Origin: Candidatus Hodarchaeota archaeon
GTDB taxonomy: Archaea; Asgardarchaeota; Heimdallarchaeia; Hodarchaeales; Hodarchaeaceae
Direction: 5' to 3'
NCBI GenBank assembly: GCA_016839815.1
Contig: JAEOTM010000145.1
Coordinates: 1-64,000, forward strand
Length of the DNA stretch: 64,000 bases
The notes under the pieces are model-generated. The model was not told where the DNA came from, did no database searches, and worked only from the letters and a program-made list of their open reading frames with translations. Below, in pieces: positions 61,295 to 64,000 of this stretch. Position 1 is the first letter of the stretch, and each line of letters opens with the position of its first letter. A program made the translations under genes and the position numbers.

Positions 61295-63586
61295 ATGAAA
61301 TGGGAATCGATATTATCCCGAGAAGATGTCCCCGAGGATGTTAAACAGGCTATTCGCAAGGAATTATCTTCCTCTAGTCAAGAAAATAGTTTTATATCAT
61401 ATGATCAGGCTATAACCGACATTGATTCGCTGTTAAATGTTTCTCCTGAATCTTCCTTACTTTTGAAAAAAAATGGCGAAATCATTACACTGAATGAAGT
61501 TGCTGCTATACGTCTTGGGAAAACTGTGAATGAAATGATCGGTACAAATATTTTCGATCATTTTCCTAGAGGTGTACGTGAAAATCGTGAGAAATTTATT
61601 ACCGAAGCAATCATCAAGAAAGTTCCCATTCGATTTAGTGACAGCCGAGAAGGAATTATTTATGAGAATTGGATTCACCCAATTCTAAATAATCAAAATG
61701 AAGTTGTTAGAGTTGCTGTGTTCGCAAGTGATATCACAAATATTATTGAAGCTAATCAGGCTCTCATTGAATCTGAAGAAAAATACCGTACTTTAGTAGA
61801 ACGAGCTACTGATGGAATTGCAATAATTCAGGATGGTATTGTAAAATTTATCAACACTTCACTTGCCGAAATGTCAGGCCAACCAGTTGATGCGGTCATT
61901 GGGACAAAATTTGAGAAGAATATTCATCCAGATGCAATGGCAGAAGTAGTGCAACGGTATCAAGATCGGATGAATGGTAAACAAGTTCCCTCCATTTATG
62001 AAACTACACTTATTCGCTCAAATGGAGAGAGGGTTGAAGTGGAATTAAATGCTGGTCTGATCACTTACCAAAGTCGTCCGGCAGATTTGATTTTTGTTCG
62101 TGATATCTCCGAAAGGAAGCGAATTGGAAAAGAATTAGCGGAAAGCGAAGAGAGATTCCGTACTTTAATTACTACAATGGGTGAGGGGGTGTGGGTGACA
62201 GATAGTAGAGATAGAACTATTTTTGTTAATAAAGCATTGGAGGAAATGTTGGGATACTCTGAGGAGGAGCTAATGGGGCGTCTTGTCACCGATTTTCTGT
62301 CACCTGATTCATGGAAAAACTTTGAGGATGTAGTAAAATCACGGTTGGAAAGAAAATCCCTATCTTCGACATATGATATGACTTGGATCAAAAAAGATGG
62401 TTCCTCGTTAATTACTCGCATTTCAGGGACTGTTCTACTAGATGATAATGAAAAGATTATTGGTTCCTTTGGAGTGTTTACAGACATCACCATACAAAAA
62501 TCTATTGAACAATCCTTACAAGAATCAGAAGAACAATATAGAAACCTAGTAGAACGAGCTAGTGATGGTATTGCAATTATTCAGGATAGTAAAATTGTTT
62601 ATGTTAATCCTAGTCTCGCCCAAATTAGTGGTTATGCAATTCCTGATCTCTTTGGAAAATATTTCATTACATTTCTCCATTCTGAAGTAATACCAGAAGT
62701 GGAAGACTATTACCAGCGACGGATGAAGGGAGAGGATGTCCCGACTATCTATGATTCGCTTATACGTAAAAAGGATGGAACTAAACTCGAGGTAGAGTTC
62801 AATGTAGGGCTAACGACCTATCAAGGCGCTCCTGCAGAATTGGTATTCGTACGTGATGTTTCAGATCGTAAAAGAACAGAACGTTTGCTAACACAGGTTA
62901 AACTAGAAGAAGAACGTTATCACGCCATGCTCTCTCACTTTGTAAATAACGATTTACAAAAAATTGTGAATAATCTTGATTATATTAGACTTGAAATGAA
63001 GCATAATGGGATTACTGATCCTGAGAATATTCAGGAAATTATGAACATTGCAGATCAATCTTCTAGAACCATTGAGACTGTAAATAAGATTTTTGATGTT
63101 CTTCAGTCACCAGAAAAAGAATTTAAAACTGTTTTTAGTATTCTAGATGTAATAAATGAAATTTTCTATGAGTATCCTGAAATAAAGTCATTTATTACAG
63201 TGGAAGAGTCAAGTTTGAATAAATTACTTCTTTGTGATCAATACTTGAAGACATCGTTAGTTGAGATCCTGCAATTCATTCAGTCTGCTTGTGAGAGAGA
63301 AAATCTCCAAAAGGCCCCTGTTAATATGGAGGGAGGATTACTTGCGGCTTATTATCGTATAGTAATCAGAGATTCTTGTTCCCCTCCGATTTCAGAAGAA
63401 GTAAGCTACCGGCTTTCAAGTAAGATTACTGATAACTGGGAATATCAGGGTCATTACATAGGATTGTCTTTATGTTCTGTTATCATGCAACACTATGGAG
63501 GAACTCTGAAAATTCTCCCTCTCGCTAATAGAGGGAATGAATTCCAATTACTTTTCCCTTCGATACTAGTTTCATCAAAAGAGTAA
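61295..63586 (+). CDS. Four-PAS sensor protein with degenerate histidine-kinase end
   Basis: About 763 residues. Four PAS domains (roughly 45-160, 165-280, 290-405, 415-530); the second and fourth are close copies (LVERATDGIAIIQDG / LVERASDGIAIIQDS, and TTLIRSNGERVEVELNAGL / SLIRKKDGTKLEVEFNVGL). After residue 540 a HisKA-like helix reads HFVNNDLQKIVNNL, and the end resembles an ATPase domain, but the G1 and G2 boxes are weak (RDSCSPPIS, GHYIGLSLC). Kinase activity is doubtful; it may be a sensor that signals through partners. The ATG at 61295 is preferred over GTG 61286. Confidence 0.78.
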   Translation: MKWESILSREDVPEDVKQAIRKELSSSSQENSFISYDQAITDIDSLLNVSPESSLLLKKNGEIITLNEVAAIRLGKTVNEMIGTNIFDHFPRGVRENREKFITEAIIKKVPIRFSDSREGIIYENWIHPILNNQNEVVRVAVFASDITNIIEANQALIESEEKYRTLVERATDGIAIIQDGIVKFINTSLAEMSGQPVDAVIGTKFEKNIHPDAMAEVVQRYQDRMNGKQVPSIYETTLIRSNGERVEVELNAGLITYQSRPADLIFVRDISERKRIGKELAESEERFRTLITTMGEGVWVTDSRDRTIFVNKALEEMLGYSEEELMGRLVTDFLSPDSWKNFEDVVKSRLERKSLSSTYDMTWIKKDGSSLITRISGTVLLDDNEKIIGSFGVFTDITIQKSIEQSLQESEEQYRNLVERASDGIAIIQDSKIVYVNPSLAQISGYAIPDLFGKYFITFLHSEVIPEVEDYYQRRMKGEDVPTIYDSLIRKKDGTKLEVEFNVGLTTYQGAPAELVFVRDVSDRKRTERLLTQVKLEEERYHAMLSHFVNNDLQKIVNNLDYIRLEMKHNGITDPENIQEIMNIADQSSRTIETVNKIFDVLQSPEKEFKTVFSILDVINEIFYEYPEIKSFITVEESSLNKLLLCDQYLKTSLVEILQFIQSACERENLQKAPVNMEGGLLAAYYRIVIRDSCSPPISEEVSYRLSSKITDNWEYQGHYIGLSLCSVIMQHYGGTLKILPLANRGNEFQLLFPSILVSSKE

Positions 63587-63747
63587 ATGATAGTTCATAA
63601 TATCATTTCATTATCTCTCGGAACCACCTTTTCCAACACATCTGGAGTTGAGGGAGGAGATTGGGGAACTAAATAGTGAAAAAAGTACAAAAATTGCTAC
63701 TAGAAAGATTGCAGGAATGTTAGATTAGTAATAGTAAAAAGAGTAAA

Positions 63748-63770
63748 AAATACGGAAAGTCCGTATTTTA
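63748..63770 (-). terminator. Hairpin terminator of the glutamate dehydrogenase gene
   Basis: AAAATACGGA and TCCGTATTTT form a 10-bp perfect stem with a 3-base loop. It lies about 20 bases after the minus-strand gdh stop, and T-rich sequence follows on that strand. Confidence 0.65.
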
Positions 63771-63789
63771 TTTACTGTATTAACTCTGT

Positions 63790-64000
63790 TTAGAGCACAC
63801 CTTGAGCCATCATAGCACGGGCGACTTTTAAGAATCCAGCGACGTTTGCACCAACAACAAGGTTTCCTGATGAGCCATATTTCTCTGCTGCATCACGAGA
63901 AGCTTGGAATATATTTACCATAATCGCATGAAGACGTTGGTCTACTTCTTCTCTAGTCCATGCCAAACGAAGACTGTTTTGGGACATTTCAAGTCCAGAG
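63790..64000 (-). CDS. gdhA: Glutamate dehydrogenase, C-terminal part only
   Basis: The visible 70 codons read SGLEMSQNSLRLAWTREEVD, then GANVAGFLKVARAMMAQGVL, which is the C-terminal helix region of hexameric glutamate dehydrogenases (typically NADP-linked). The N-terminal and active-site parts lie outside the window. The enzyme interconverts glutamate and 2-oxoglutarate plus ammonia. A hairpin terminator follows the stop. Confidence 0.9.
   Translation of the reverse strand, partial: SGLEMSQNSLRLAWTREEVDQRLHAIMVNIFQASRDAAEKYGSSGNLVVGANVAGFLKVARAMMAQGVL

Noticed and set aside
1..64000. tRNA genes, rRNA, CRISPR arrays and insertion sequences
   Set aside because: No cloverleaf with a GGTTCGAAUCC-like arm, no regularly spaced repeats, and no transposase or integrase motifs were seen by eye. 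A tRNA scan could still find an intron-containing gene.

Overview
The window looks like a chromosomal segment of an AT-rich archaeon, most probably an Asgard archaeon of the Heimdallarchaeia/Hodarchaeales type. The basis is a Rag/Gtr-type GTPase with a C-terminal Roadblock-like domain (37050-38081), a geranylgeranyl-reductase-family flavoprotein (2895-4022), TATA boxes placed about 25 nt before start codons in several spots, Shine-Dalgarno-led internal genes, VapBC, an F420-type luciferase-fold oxidoreductase, many small membrane proteins and many surface proteins with Thr-rich C-terminal anchors. No rRNA, tRNA, CRISPR array, transposase or phage gene was recognised. The lineage call is inference; no phylogenetic marker is present.

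Layout. 1-4.9 kb: acyl-CoA genes (2-hydroxyacyl-CoA dehydratase subunit, gamma-carbonic-anhydrase-like protein, enoyl-CoA hydratase), then the geranylgeranyl reductase and a zinc-ribbon membrane protein. 5-9.4 kb: small membrane proteins, an ICMT-like methyltransferase, a surface protein and a VapBC pair. 9.4-15.9 kb: amidohydrolase, seven-bladed SBBP propeller, a membrane-tethered winged-helix regulator, and a PAS histidine kinase followed by a kinase fragment. 16-21.2 kb: a MacB-like ABC operon (permease plus two ATPases, one carrying an AbrB-like domain) with a MarR regulator upstream. 21.3-25 kb: a tandem GbsR-like regulator divergent from a PapA/condensation-type acyltransferase. 25-32.9 kb: LDH-fold dehydrogenase, anchored serine hydrolase, DinB and GNAT proteins, and a TetR-CPBP protease operon with a clear operator. 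33-47 kb: DUF3160, a terpene-cyclase-like fragment and a full-length relative, the Rag-like GTPase divergent from a second ICMT-like protein, a flavodoxin-fold fusion, a tandem Lrp regulator and more surface proteins. 47.3-57.4 kb: orphan ABC-2 permease, Nudix hydrolase, Cys-to-Ser transglutaminase-like lipoprotein, DUF1684, TrmO, DinB, F420-type oxidoreductase and a DUF438/hemerythrin/PAS protein. 57.5-64 kb: a CadC-like ArsR regulator with its palindromic operator and a P1B-2 Zn/Cd/Pb ATPase, a HAD hydrolase, a four-PAS sensor and the 3' end of glutamate dehydrogenase.

How the genes fit together. Most are mono- or bicistronic units, and several pair a regulator with its likely target: MarR with the MacB-like operon, GbsR-like with the acyltransferase, TetR with CPBP protease, ArsR with CadA. 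Membrane and envelope functions dominate. No single obviously new multi-gene system stands out. The strongest oddities are the ABC ATPase-AbrB fusion, the membrane-tethered winged-helix regulator, the Cys-to-Ser transglutaminase, the LDH-like protein with an MDH-type specificity residue and a four-Cys motif, and a loose set of CaaX-pathway-like folds (ICMT, CPBP, alpha-toroid, GTPase) for which no CaaX substrate is visible.
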